Source: Brachypodium distachyon | Lineage: Eukaryota; Streptophyta; Magnoliopsida; Poales; Poaceae | Length of the DNA stretch: 64,000 bases | Direction: 5' to 3' | Assembly: GCF_000005505.3 (NCBI RefSeq) | Contig: NC_016133.3 | Location: 59,361,237-59,425,236, forward strand | Shown here: positions 21,380 to 34,316 of the stretch, one piece after another | Layout: the number at the start of each line of letters is the position of its first letter | Position numbering within the stretch: position 1 is the stretch's first letter | The notes under the pieces: generated by a model | Seen by the model: the letters and a program-made list of their open reading frames with translations, nothing else | The model's database searches: none | What the model was told of the DNA's origin: nothing | Made by a program: the position numbers and the translations under genes

Positions 21380-23869
21380 ATGGCGGATCCCAAGCCGTGG
21401 AACCCCAACTACGGCGTCGTCGGCAGCGGGGACCGCCGCCTCGCCTACTCCCGTCAGCTCTCCATCTCTTCTCCTCTCGCGCCCACGCCCCGCCTCGCGC
21501 GCTCCGACTCCTCCATCTCCATGCCCTCCACCCTCCTCCAAGGAGGCCCCGCGAGCATCCGATCCCGATGGCTCGCCACCCGCCACATGCGGCGCCTCGC
21601 GCTCCTCCTCGCCCTCAACGTCGCCTACTCCGCAGTCGAGTTCTCCATCGGCCTGCTCACCGGACGCATAGGCCTCGTCTCCGACGCTTTCCATTTGACC
21701 TTTGGCTGCGGCCTGCTCACCTTCTCCCTGTTTGCCATGGCTGCCTCTCGGACCAAGCCCGATTCTATCTACACCTACGGGTACTGTGCTATTCTCTGCT
21801 CTGCTTTTTTAGTTTGCCTAGTGGATGGATGAACCATATATGTGTTTCAATTCAATTCATACCTCTCCTTTCCTGTTCTACAGGTACAAAAGATTGGAGG
21901 TCCTGGCTGCCTTTACAAATGCCGTAAGTTTCGCTACCTGCCCCTCTAGCCTTAACAATCTACTTGTACAAGCAAATCGTGCAGCGATACCCTCTAGAAA
22001 TGCTGTGCCAAATCCTACTTTCATGTTTTATCAACATAACTATCCTCTTGTCTTAGACGCCTTAAATTGTTTTCTCCATAGCATGCAGATACCATATACT
22101 CCCTAGAAACAATAGATGCACAAATACTTTGGTAGCAGCGCACTGACCTTTCCAATGATGCAGAAAAACAAAAGCAAGATTTTGTTTCAAGAGAAAACTG
22201 GAGCAGCCTGTCGATTGCTTACATATTAACTGACCCTTTGCAGCACTTCTTTTTTCATTGTTTTCGACTTAGGTGCACACTTCCTGGCCTTTTTGTTTTG
22301 TTGTGCGAACATTTTGACCACCTCCTCATGGCTCTTTATGTAGACAGCTGTTCCTGCTTTTCCTGTCTTTCTCCTTGGCTGTTGAAGCACTGCATGCATT
22401 TATGCAGGATGAGTCTGAGCACAAGTAAGCGCCATTTAATTTATATATGTTGACAGATGACTCCATCCTAATTATTTTTATGTTGGTTGTCGGATGTGTT
22501 GAGAGACTAGCCAATACCATGATCTGATGTGAAACTGGTCATATTTGTTTGTTCATGCCATAATCTGAATTATGTTGTAGTAGTGTGATATGAGTTTTGT
22601 TGATCCAGTTCATCATTTTGAATTGTGTTCTGAACAGAAATTATCATATTGATCAATGTTCTTAAAGAAACACTGCATCTACAATTTTTAGTTCACAGTG
22701 CAGTCGACAATCTGTCCTCCTTTGATAACCTCTTACATTATTTGCCTGAGAGAATTGTTTGGTGATATTTTATTAACATGCATGTACAGCATTTTTTCCT
22801 TGTTCATAGCCGATAAATCTTAACAGTCGGTTATGCTAATACTTTCAGGCATTACCTCATTGTTTCTGCTGTGACAAACCTTTTGGTCAATTTACTTGGT
22901 GTTTGGTTCTTTCGGAGCTATGCTCGTGTTAGCATAGGTATGCGAGCAATCAATGCCTGGCGGAAATGCCAGGGTATATACATATTTCCCTACCAAGTAT
23001 CAGAACCGAAGCTTAGACTAATCAGTGAACGCATTGTTTTCTGTGAGTGTCAGTTTACAGGAAAGCAGAGGATATGAATCATCACTCCATCTGTTTGCAT
23101 GTTCTGGCAGATTCAGTACGGAGGTACAAACATACCCTAGAATATTTTAGTGTCTTTGTCTTGCTCCCCATTTGTCTGAATTAACATTTGGTATCTCTGT
23201 CACACAGTGCAGGCTTGATACTAGCTTCTTGGTTTCTTTCATTGGGGTAAATCCTTTTTGAGAATTTTCCGGTGCACTTTTCTCATACCCTGGTGTCTTT
23301 TGGCTGAACAATTGTTCTATATTACTGTTTAGGGTTGAGAATGCTGAGGTGTTGTGCTTGGGAATTGTCTCGGTGGCAGTGTTCATGCTTGTTTTGCCTC
23401 TGTTCAAAGCCAGTGGCAATATCCTGCTTCAAATTGCACCTGGCAACGTAGCACCTTCTGCTTTCATCAAGTGCGGCAGACAGGTAAACATGGTTTGCAT
23501 ATCCATTTCATTTTAGCAAGTTCGAGACCATGGATTGCGTCGTGACACACATACACCTTGCATGTCTATTATTCTCCAGATTACTGCTCACGAGGACGTC
23601 TCTGAGGTATGCCAGGGTCGATTCTGGGAGCTTGTACCTGGTCATGCTGTCGGTTGTCTGTCCATTCGGGTAAGACGATGATATTTGACGACTAATGAAT
23701 GGAAAACTTGTTGATTGCAGTGGGGAATGATGACATAAACTGATGGTTTGTGTTTGTGTGCATATAGGTGAAGAATGGTGGTGACAATGATGACTCGGTG
23801 CTTAAATATGTGCATGGATTGTACGAGGATCTGGGAATACAAGAGCTGACCATCCAAACTGAAGATTGA
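21380..23869 (+). CDS. MTP5: Cation diffusion facilitator, metal tolerance protein 5 type
   Basis: Nine coding exons: 21380-21780, 21884-21923, 22348-22424, 22849-22937, 23054-23123, 23208-23246, 23333-23483, 23580-23669 and 23768-23869, about 352 residues. The ATG is at 21380 (MADPKPWNPNYG). Membrane helices start at about residue 75 (ALLLALNVAYSAVEF). Helix 2 has SDAFHLTFGCG, helix 5 HVLADSVRSAGLI, and a cytosolic C-terminal domain follows, ending ELTIQTED. CDF proteins export Zn2+ into the secretory system in exchange for protons. The usual HxxxD zinc site is intact in helix 5 but reads HLTFG in helix 2, as I recall for plant MTP5, which in Arabidopsis pairs with MTP12 at the Golgi. Exon 5 is set by the acceptor at 23053, the one that gives VYRKAEDMNHHS in frame. 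The gene is convergent with the U-box gene. Confidence 0.9.
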
Positions 23870-24330
23870 TTCCTAGCTAGACGCAGATATGTTGCTTTCC
23901 TTGCCTAGTGCTGTAGATTCATAGGTTCTAGGGAGTATTAGAATAGACCAACAGCAGGTTGAAATTCTTGGAGCTCAGCTGATACGAATCCTTTATTTGT
24001 ATCCAGTTGTGTTAGCTACTAGCTGCTGCGAAAAATATATATGAAAAATGCAATTACAGGTTTGTTTTTCCCGCTGGATTGAATTGAGAAAAGTTTTCTG
24101 AAAATTCTGTCATGAAATCACTCACAGATCATTATTCATCAGGACAAGTAAAGCTTGCTCGTGCATCAGATGAATGAATCAATCAAGCTAATTACATTGT
24201 TATATACATACAACCCCAGTGTGGATGGATCTATCACTTGTTTTGTCTACATTACAGACAATACATACACAAAAAAAGAAGGAAAGAAAGAACGGAATGG
24301 GGTATGGTATAAAACGAAGAAGAAAGAGTA
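23870..24330. other. Convergent 3' ends of MTP5 and the U-box gene
   Basis: AT-rich tail-to-tail spacer of 461 bases that must contain both 3' UTRs. No further gene is seen. Confidence 0.6.
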
Positions 24331-27120
24331 TCATGATGGTCGTCGTGGTTGTCCTTGATTGTGGAAGGCGCTGGAGAAGTTGGGGATCCTGTCGAGGTGC
24401 CTGAGGGCGCGCTCGGCGGTGTGCCTGGTGCGGGGGTCACCGTTCCGGTAAGCCTCCACCAGCGCCGACGCCACCGTCTGGTCGGCGGCCACCTCAGCAG
24501 CAATGTCTTCCACCCGGAGGATCCTCTCCACCAGCCACACCGCCCTCCTCCTCAATGCCTCCGTTCGGTTCTCCACCAGGATCTCCACCACCGGCCGGAG
24601 CCCCTCTGCCTCCCCTAGCACCACCACCCCTTCCTCCTCCCCGTCCCCCACCAGCGTCGACACCGCCGCCAGCGCCGCCTCCACCACCTCTGGGTTCAGG
24701 TGGTCTAGGCACGCCACCAGCCGCTCCACCGTCTTTCCCTTCCCGTCCACGATGCAGAAGCTCTCCCTCAGTGAGCAGTACCCACCGTGCACCCGGCACA
24801 CGCCCTCGACACTCCCTGCCTTTGTTGCTGCTGCCCCGCCACCACCCAAGCACGGGCACCACAGAAAACTACCGCCTGCTGCCTTTGGCGGCGGGTCCGG
24901 CATCACTGTCAGGTTCTTCGTCTCTAGGGAGAGCTTCTCCAGCGCCAGCGCCGCGTAGAGCTGCACTGTGTCCTGCTGCCCGTTCACCTGCAGCAACTCC
25001 ACCAGCAGCGGCGCCAGCCCGACCTCCCTCGCCAGCTCCACGTACTCCTCCTCTGTCGCCACCGCGCAGGCCAGCCTGTACATCACCTTCACCATGCCCT
25101 CTGTCAGCGGCGCAACGTACCGGTTCCCGCGGATGGCGCCCCGCCGGACCTCCGCCAGCTTCGAGCTCACCATCCTGAACGCCCCAAGCTCAAACAGCTG
25201 CCGCGTCAGCTTCGTGTCGCTCTCTGGGAGGTCGCCCAGCAGGCCCACCGCTGCGGCCTGCTCCTCTGTCACGCCTCCGCCACCGCTGTCTGAGACCACC
25301 CGGAGCAAGCTGCTCAGGTGGCCGCCCACGGCGTCTGCCAGCTCGGCGCCCATGTACGGCGACACGTTCCGCAGCAGCTTGAGCGATTCCACCCGGATCT
25401 CCCGGTGTGCCGCCTCCAGGAACTGGATCAGGCTGATGGTCGCGCCGGAGCTCCTGATCGCCGACACCACGTCGGGCGCCGTGGCATCCGAGCTGGTGAG
25501 TCCGACCAGCACGTTGAGGAGCTTGCACTCCACAGCGGGGCCTGTGTTGCTGATCAGGTGGAGCAGGCTGTGCACCACGTCCTCCGACAGCAGTGTCTGC
25601 CCGGCATCGTCCAGCGGAATGGATCTGAAGCTGGCGCCGGAGGCCACGAGGTTGGCGAGGATGGTGGCCGACACCTCCTTGAGCCTCATGGGGAAGTGGC
25701 TGCTGGCACCGACGGAGAAGAGGTCCTTGACCAGCGGGGGAAGGATGCCTGCTTGCAGCAGTATCTTGGCGCTCGTCTCGTTGGATGACATCTCCCTCAG
25801 TGCTTTCAGCGTCGCCTCCCTCGCCGGCAGCCCACCCGTCTTGATGATGCTAACCAGCAACTCCCCGACCTGCTCCGCCACCACCACCTTCACGTCGTGA
25901 GCCAATGCGAGCTCACCCAGGTACTCTGCCATGGTAACCTGCACCTCAGGCTCGCCTGCATCCATTTTTCAACAAATATGCATAAGGATCTATAGATAGC
26001 TCTTTCAAATTAACATGCAGTTTGAATGAGTAGTACTCAAATGGTTCATGTTTTTATCTCCAAACTTCCTAGCTAGTTTGATGAAAACAGCAAAAGGACT
26101 AGCTAGCTAGGTTGGAAGCAAGATTGAATTCAGATTATTACCTTGAAGGAGCTTGGTTAGGAGAGGCTGCAGCCTGCCATTTTCAGCCATCTGCTTGATG
26201 TTGGTGTCATACCTCTCCAAATTCCTCAGCGTCATCTCTGCTTTCTCCACGGCGATCGTGTTCTCCGACTTGCTGCTCCCCATTCCAACCAGCAGGAGTA
26301 TAGCCCCATACACCGCGCCGATCCTCTCGCACACAGGCTCATACTCTGAGAGCTCATACAGCAAGGACACCGCGAGCTCCCTCTCCTGGATATGCTCGTT
26401 TGACAGGAACTTTATAATCGTGCGCACAGTGTCGCCTTTCCCCAACTCTTCCTGCAGAAATTACCAGCCCAAACATGCATACTCATATGGTTCACTTGTT
26501 TTGATCAGTGTGAACTAGGAAAAGTTTGGATCGACACGCACGGGGAGGAAGGAAGACGGAGCTAGGATTATTGATCAAACCTTGTTTTGATCATTGTCTT
26601 CGACAACGGCGCGAAGCACCTGCAGAGACTTGAGCCGGACCCTCCTGCTGCTGCTCTTGAGCATGTCGGCGATCATCGGTATGATGCCCTGTTCGCGGAC
26701 CAGGTTCTTCTTGGCACCGCTCCTCTGGCATATCTGCGAGATATACACCAGGGCACGCAGGGTTTCATCCTCCTCGCCGGACTCAGGGTGCATGCCGAGA
26801 GCGTTGCAGGCTTTCTCGAGGTCCTTCTCTTCATTCCTGGCCCTCCACTCGTCGATGACGTTGCGCAGGGCGATGCTGGGGGTGATGGCGGTGCTGCGGA
26901 GCTCTGTCTGCGTGAGTGGGCAGGTGGCCCTCCTGCCATTGTCCCTGCACTCCTTGAACCATTTGAGGATGGCCTCGCGCTCGAAGGTCTGGCCTGTCTC
27001 GATGGTGACCGGGTCCTGCATCACCTGCCTGGTGAGAGGGCACATGAAGGCCTCGAACGCCGCCTCCTGGTAACCCTCGTTCGATTGCTCCTCCAGCTCG
27101 CCGTCTGAATTATGAGCCAT
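24331..27120 (-). CDS. U-box/armadillo E3 ubiquitin ligase, PUB43/44 (SAUL1) type
   Basis: Three coding exons: 26581-27120, 26142-26451 and 24331-25955, 824 residues, all in frame. The start gives MAHNSDGELEEQS. The U-box spans about residues 24-97: FMCPLTRQVMQDPVTIETGQTF is its first part, then CPLTQTEL. The rest is armadillo-type helical repeats (DETLRALVYISQICQ, LVYLLELSEYEPV-like units, YAALALEKLSLETKN). The cysteine-rich insert (FLWCPCLGG, VCRVHGGYCS) near residue 660 is typical of this branch. In Arabidopsis, PUB43/44 act at the plasma membrane; SAUL1 (PUB44) restrains premature senescence and defence. Family role is established knowledge; the role of this copy is inferred. The last exon is very GC-rich and leaves long spurious frames open on the plus strand. 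Confidence 0.93.
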
Positions 27121-28470
27121 CTTGCTTCTCTTGAACACAAGTCTGATCCATACATAAATTAACCAACTCAATTCAATTCAATTCAATTTGGACATACATA
27201 CATGCATATCAGCATATGGTAAGAGTTAGACCATATTGGCAGCATGGATACAGGCATACAGGATACAGCAGCAGCAGCATATATGTTGAGCAGAAACAAG
27301 AAGGAAACAAAGAGAGGATTGAAATCAAAGTGGAGAAGGGATCAAATGAAGAAACCTGAAAAGGAAGGGATCCGAGCTGGATCTGCACGGGCGCCTGCCT
27401 GCCTGAAATGAAATCACACGAGGAAGAAGAGGGGGCGGCGGCTCCCCGCAGCGCAGCGCCGGAGCAGTTAATGGAAGAGAGGACGGGGAGGAGGGGCAGC
27501 CACGGCGGCTCGGTGCGACGGCGACGAAGACGAAGACTTGCCCTTGTTACGACAAACGAATTAGTAGTAGGATTTGGGAGAGAGTCGTAAGCTGATGACA
27601 GGCAGCAGCGAGAAATTTCATACTCCAACTTGATTTCTTTATTTATTCCGTCAATCACTCCAGGACAGCGAAGCAAAGCAATTGTGTTTCTATGCTAGGG
27701 GTCAATGTCTCACTGACATGCTGGGACCCGCCGGTTAGAGGTAGTAGGTGGCCTTTACTCTCTTCAAGCCTCTCAACCAGAAATCTCCACAAGTATGCTA
27801 TAAAACTAATCCAGTTGGTATGGATGATGTGTAGAGCTCAATTAGTCCATGCAGCATTTAGGATTGAGTCTCTGTTGACACAACAAATATCTCTTGTTTT
27901 CTTTTAGTCAATATCTCGGTGCTATATTTCCTTTTTCAAGGAAGCCCGATTAGCTTAATTGGATGATGTATGCACCTATCTGCATTGTCAGATGGGAGAG
28001 ATCCCATTTGATCGATTCAATCTTTGATTTATTCATCAGCATCTCAGTCAGCAACTACGTACGCAGACATGAATTCTGATTGTTCCTTTTTTTTTTCCAT
28101 GGACTAGTTCAAACCAACATCACCAGAACATAAGCAATAAGCAGCAGCAATTTGATTGATAATTCATAGTGTGTTATGTACACTGAATGGCAGGTCAGAT
28201 CAGCTAATGGGGGTGATGATCAGGATCATGTAAACCCAAAACACATATTTGAATAAAAATTCTTGTGCTAACTAAGTAAACATGTATGAGTCCAGCCAAA
28301 TTTTGTCTACACCGTGCGTTCCTCAGGGGGTCAGAAATTGCCTGGCAGCATTGGATTGCATTTGCACCCCCTCTTGTTCTGGGCAGTATATATGTGGCAG
28401 TTCCACTTTTTTTTTTGCTGTGTCAACATTGCTTCCACAATGGTAAGTTCCCACCTCAGCACTTATGGTG
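27121..28470. other. Upstream region of the U-box gene and GnTI 3' flank
   Basis: Contains the U-box gene leader and promoter (GC-rich to about 27560), then AT-rich sequence running into the GnTI 3' UTR. A tRNA-like pair of A and B boxes lies at 27951-28018 (see findings). No protein gene is seen. Confidence 0.55.
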
Positions 28471-31400
28471 CTAAACCCCAAGTTGACTAAGAGAGTCAGG
28501 GCCAACCAGGTATATTCGTCTTCGACTACTCTTGTACCGGAACATCACTACTCCTTTGTAAGCTGCTCTTGGAACACCATCCTAGAAAAGGGAAAAAGCA
28601 AAACATGAATCCTCAAACACTATAAGGCTGGCAAGATTGCAAGGCCTGACATTTTCTAATAGCACAACTGTTTTACGAACTAAAATGAGTTAACAAGTAG
28701 TAGTAACCTTCCATTCTTCAAATATTCCAAACTGACGAGCTATACGCTCGAAATCTCCCTGGTCATTGTACTGAATCCTTACATCCACATCCATATTGTG
28801 GGCCTTCAACAAAGCGTCGGATCCGTGCAGAGGTGTGGCGCTGGCCACTTCTTTTCCAAATTGGATCAAAAACTTGTCCTAATGTTATCGACACAGAAAT
28901 CAGGCAATACTCACATCAACAACTTTCTGAAGATCAAAAAGGAAATTAATTCTTACCTCCCTGAGGTAGCTCAGGTCCTCAGAATTCCAGTCGATCTGTG
29001 GCCACAAATCAGAACGAGCAAATCTCAGAACCCAGCAGCTTATAACATTTATAAAAATGAACAGAGTGGGGAGATTTGCATACATGAACATCATTTAACT
29101 TGATTGGTTCCAAGTATTGATTGAAGAATTGTCCCATGCTTGATCCCTGGAATGAAAGTATAATTCTTTTTGAAATGCCAGCGATCCAGAACCAATTGCT
29201 AAAATATTGAAGTGCTAATCTGCTGGTTGTTACTGCATGCAAAACTTTGGTCATGAATCTGCATAGGTGTAGAATAGCCAACATACATGCTCGCCAAAAT
29301 TATATGTTCTGCAGACTTCTGGCCGGATAAATTGCCGATCTCTGTGTACCTCCTTTAGCCTCACCCAATCATCCCAATAAGTAAAATCTTGTCAAGGAAG
29401 AAATAGATAGAAGGTAATAGAAAAGGCATATCTGTTATTCTAAGAATCACTAGACAACAGTAAGGATATGCTTTGGGCCACTTTGGTGAAAGCTCAATCC
29501 ATGTTGGCTTTGTTAACATCCATCCAAGCCCAGGAAAGAAGTCCGAACGGTAAAGAGCTTCTGCAAAGGCGTTTATGTAGAAAAATGAGCAGCTTTCCCA
29601 ATTAATGCAAAAGGAAAGCTGAACAGAAGCATGTCATAGTACTAACTTGGGTCATAAACGAACTGTTTTTGCCCATTGTCATTCCAAGAAGAAACAGCCA
29701 TTATTGTCCTTTGATACCACAATGGCAATAATTACAGAAACGTTATTAGCAACATTCAATATTAACTCCTTGGCTTGTGTTGCCAAGTATAATCAAGGTA
29801 TAGCGTAACATACTTGTCGTCATCAAGTAATTTTGCTGCAGCCTCGAAGTAGTCAAAGAAATCTGGGGCGATCTCCATGTCATCTATTAACCAATTAGCC
29901 ATGGAAATGAGAAGGAATGCGGGAATATCTAAAAACAAAAGAACCAAAGGATCATCACAGATATCAGACCTTCCAGAATGATGACTCGACCAAAACTATG
30001 CTTCAGGAATAGCTGATCCAAGGCCCATTTATAGTGTTCTGAATTAAGACATATCATTAGGAGAAGAATTGGTAATATCATTGAAGTTTTAGAAATACCA
30101 CATATCAAATAAGGAGCACCTACTAGCTATCTTGTAATACGCTGTCATTTCTCCTGGTCTTTCAGTGCGCACAGGTTCAAGATCTACATGCTGCAACAGA
30201 TTGAAGGCAAAAGGAACACTGAGTGTTGGCTAAACAAACCATTTGTTGGTACTCTTAGAAATACTAGTAACTCATCGAGGTTCACTATCCCTCCCCGAGC
30301 CCTTCCCGTTGATGTTTTGCCGGCAGTGCTCCAGGCTCTGAGATTGAAGGAGTTGTCTAACCCCCTTCCTAGCATGGCTTCATTCACTGGGCTAATCTTG
30401 TTTATACTTCTTTAGGCGTTCTTCATCCCTATCCTGGGTGCTTGTACTCCTGTATATATTCTTTGCGCATCGTTTTTTTTTATATTTCAGTGCCGAGGCC
30501 TCACCTAGAGTTTCCCATAAAAAATGTTGTACCAGGGCAGAACATTTCTTGTTTGGACCATTGCCACCACGGCATTTGACATCCTCCAACATAACCTTCC
30601 TGCAACAAAAATAGTCTTGTGTTTTCTACAGCGCAGCACACCAAGATGTCACAAGCGAACATGGTATCCCTAGGGGCTAAGCCTTTTGGACGTTGGGCCT
30701 AGAGTTGCTCCTGCATGTCTCACATGCTCCATCTAGATTTGCTATTACCTATTAGTATATCTACAGCTTCTTGCAGGGTTTTGTTTTGCACTTATATGGT
30801 CACTTAGAATAAGCAGCCATGCTTGCAAAGTGATAATATTATAAGATAAACAGAGTATTGTCTATTGTATGAGGCAATTAAGCACAAAGTATTTGTGTCC
30901 ACACCTGCATAAATGTTATTCGAGTATAGCTCAAAGCTTTCTTTTTTACTTCTCCATTGGTTCCATCCTGCAATTGGAAGAAGCGATGCAAAGTTGTCCT
31001 TCGCACACACTTGGAGACTGAGAACAAGAACTGAAATTGCTATCACCAGTACCTGAGATATAAACAGTGGGAACTTTGAAGCAACTGCTGTCTGGTACCT
31101 GGAAGAATTATCATCAATTATTTAGTCATGAAGGGATGGAGCAAATAGTCTCCATAATCATATTAGGAAGTAATACAGTGTGCATTTCCTTAGAAATGTT
31201 TTATAGAATTTGCTGAAACAAGAAAGCACGCATCAAACATGGTGTGGTGATCAATGGTGCAACTTAATTCTATATATAATTGCCAAAACAGCCATCCACT
31301 CAGTGGGCTCTTGGTGCCGATTTAAGAATTAAACAAAACAACAAACATCTGATTGTTTCTCCTTTTTGGAAATGAAGAAATGGAGACATAATCTTACTTC

Positions 31401-33112
31401 AGGATAGATTCAACTGTCCTCTGTAAATAATCTGGTCGATTGCAAGCCATTATTACAACAGCGGCAACAGGAACCTGCTGTAAAGAAAGAGATCAGATTG
31501 GTTCTGTAAAGCAGAAAAGGTTGCCAGGATTACATACCACATCCTTGTTTACTGAGGTCTGCAAACTCCTTTCTGCATAGAAAAGGAAATGTTAAAAGAT
31601 AAGAGTTAGATTTTCAGGTTGCCATTGTCTCACTTACATTTGGGACTCAGCCAAAACTTAACGTATTTGCACTGATCGTTTAACTCGATACTATCTATTG
31701 CAGTGCTGTCTTTGAAGATATTTCCTAACTCACTTGTAGAAGCATGCCAAGACCAAAATACTTTCATCTGTAGAAGTCAAGGAACATAATACTTTGAATT
31801 TATGTTGGCTTCTAGAAAATAAACATGAAACAATGCAAATTTGAAGATGAAAGAGCGGTGTAGGTCTTGATGTATTGTCAATGTCCGAAATGGACAAAGG
31901 AGTAGTGCATGTGCAGCTCCAGTATGGTGATGTTGGACAATCAAAGATGTGGTATCTTACGACACGATAAGTCTGTATCATACTATCATTACTAAAACAA
32001 CAGGAGGCTTGAGAAAATAAACTGCAGTGGCAGAGACGCGCCAAAAAGAGCTGTTGTGGCTAAAATCAACAATTGAAGCTAATCAGGGTTGCGATTTCAT
32101 ACTTTCAAGATCTTGGATTAAAATCTTCAGCTGCACACGCTCCTCGTCTTGGCGTAGCTTCATCTCTGTTGCATTAACAAAAGGTTAATATCGTAAAATG
32201 CCCATCGGATCCATTATAGTGAAGTTAAGACGCGCAATAGGATGCAACAGGCCAGAACACAAGGAGTAAATTTTCACAAAGCAGGGGAAATGTATATATG
32301 CAGTGTCTATGTTCAGATCTTCTGATGACAAAATGAAATGTGCACATGATTTTTATTCAGGACATAATCAGCAAGATCACAACATGAGCAAACCACCAGC
32401 ATATCAACAGCAGAAGGCATGTGCTATTGTATGTCCAAGAAAATCAGGCACAGAAGGCGCGAATCACTAATAGAGGCAAGTTTTTCCCTTGGTGTCGTGG
32501 AACTAGGTACACAGTCCAACCATTACCGCGTGGCAAAGAATTGCAACAATAGATTGGAATTGGATGGCTAAGGTTCAAAAGGTAGCAGAGGAAGTTGTAA
32601 AGTTATTAGTATCGGTACCTTCCAACGCAACAATCTTCTCCTGCTGCGCGCTGACTTGATCGATCATGGAACGCAACTGATCGGTGCATTTGTTCTCCAA
32701 TTTTTCCTGTATCAAACTACATGTGTTAGCAGCTCGGGAGTGAAGAGATAGAGGGAGGGAGAGAAGGGAATGGAGGGGCTTACTGCTTCTGCAAGGCGTT
32801 CGGAGTGATGAGACTGGGTAGAAAAGAGCCGCACCTGAAGATGCAAGCGGAAAGAGGTAGTAAGGTGAAGTAGGCCAAGAGACCCAATTAACCAATCAGC
32901 TTAATCGAATTCCGTCAAGTCAGTCGACCGTAGCTAGGTAAGAAGGATCTGAACTTCATGGGGAACGAAGAAGAAGAGGAGGCGATCCGATCCCCGGCGA
33001 ATGGATCTGATTCACAGAGAGAGGGGAGGGATGGTGGGTTTACTTGGATGTAGATGAAAGCTGCGGCGGCGGCGAGGAGGAGGAAGCGGATGTCGCAGGG
33101 GTTACGAGCCAT
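28471..33112 (-). CDS. CGL1: N-acetylglucosaminyltransferase I (GnTI)
   Basis: Eighteen coding exons on the minus strand: 33044-33112, 32784-32834, 32619-32706, 32103-32165, 31538-31572, 31398-31474, 31053-31098, 30905-30967, 30124-30190, 29970-30038, 29814-29883, 29647-29708, 29470-29560, 29287-29380, 29084-29146, 28957-28995, 28708-28878 and 28471-28581. They give 442 residues against 444 in Arabidopsis. It is a type II Golgi protein: short cytosolic MARNPCDIR, one membrane anchor ([14 protein letters not shown]), a coiled-coil stem ([19 protein letters not shown]), then the GT13 catalytic domain ([22 protein letters not shown], metal-binding EDD in [27 protein letters not shown]). It adds the first GlcNAc to the alpha-1,3 arm of Man5GlcNAc2, which opens the route to complex N-glycans. 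The intron at 29381-29469 is of U12 AT-AC type. Confidence 0.95.
29381..29469 (-). other. U12-type AT-AC intron in GnTI
   Basis: An 89-base intron. Its 5' end reads ATATCCTTAC, an exact match to the U12 donor consensus ATATCCTT. Near the 3' end is TTCCTTGAC (29391-29399), one base off the U12 branch consensus TTCCTTAAC, with the branch A 11 bases from the end, and the intron ends TTTTAC. Joining at these points restores the conserved KAYWDDWVR; I see no GT-AG choice that does. Confidence 0.9.
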
Positions 33113-34316
33113 GGCCGGCGCCGGAGGAGAAGAAGAGCGCGCGCCGGCGCCCTGTTCCTCGCTCCCTGCCACAGTTGTGAGTCAGCGCACTGCACGGCCA
33201 CGAGAAAGAGAGGTCGACCCTCGACCGTCGATCCGTGGAAGCGCCGTTCGCCTGGGCCACAGGTGGCTGCAGCTCCGGCCTCCGGCGGCGCTTTCTTCTT
33301 CCCTGCTCGCTCCCGGACCCGCGTAGTACCACCGCCCTCGTCTCGCCGGCACACAAGACAGAACCTGCAAGAGCGGGTGAGATTTATGTGAGAGGTCCCT
33401 TTCACTGCTGATGGGTCCCACCGTGAAATAGAGTCTGTCAGTCACCCATTGCAAGAAATAGAAAATTCTACTGTACTTAGCTAACTCCGACCATGTAGAT
33501 GTTGTTGTTCTATTAAAAAAAACAAAGGGCTTCATGCTGCTTTTCTCATTCTACTAAGAAGATCTATACATTTACACGCTCACACTAATCACATGAAGAA
33601 CCTTAGTACATCCAAACTGTCACCAACAATAAGGCCTAGGGACAATAATCATGATGTATATTTCTTTTGACACCCCAAAACCGTGCAGTGAAAATATTTA
33701 TGTTCTCAACTATCTTTACTTGAAGTTACGTGAAATGCCTTCGCATGATTTCTAAGTGATGGTATCATCTTTTTTTAAAAGTTTCAACTCCCCTCCCTTG
33801 CTTCATTGCCTCTACGTCATCATAGTTTGCGCTTTCAATTCCTAAATCACCCGTATATGACTCCATCAAACTTCCACTAGTCATGCTTCACTCTCATTTG
33901 TCGCCCGTCGCCTAAGGTTAGTCATTGCAAACGTTGTCTCCTTCATAGAGACAAGTGCTTCGTGGCGGCACGGGATAATAACGTGTGATTATCCTATACC
34001 GTGCTCAGAATCAATGTCATCAGATGATATGCGACCGAGCGGCGACCATGTGTCTCACTTGCCAGATTTTGCTCCTTTACCAAGATCCCTTGCGGTCCTG
34101 CCTCAAAGAAATCTAGTTTATCTTTTCATGCTCATGTTGGCTTCGTATTCTCAGCTAATTTGTTCCTCTTGCTATATCTCGAATCGCTCAAGGTTTAACT
34201 GATGAGTATGATTGGATTAAGTCGGATGTATTTGTGCATCGAGAGAGTCCATGGTTAAAATAAAAAGATGCAACATAAAAAAAATGATTAAAGAATAAAT
34301 TAAATTAGAAAAAGAG
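33113..34316. other. GnTI promoter side and intergenic DNA
   Basis: GC-rich GnTI leader to about 33370, then AT-rich sequence without coding potential up to the tRNA gene. The several open frames in the GC-rich part are shadows of leader sequence. Confidence 0.55.
34309..34313 (-). terminator. Pol III terminator of the tRNA gene
   Basis: A run of five T on the minus strand, three bases after the mature tRNA 3' end. Confidence 0.8.

Noticed and set aside
24968..25900. A 310-codon plus-strand frame over the U-box gene
   Set aside because: Ser/Ala/Arg-rich antisense shadow without a domain; the armadillo repeats lie on the minus strand.
30184..30415. Open frames on both strands in GnTI intron 8, next to a T-run at about 30472-30482
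   Set aside because: The look is that of an old inserted retroelement piece, but I cannot identify its ends, a target duplication or any reverse transcriptase motif.
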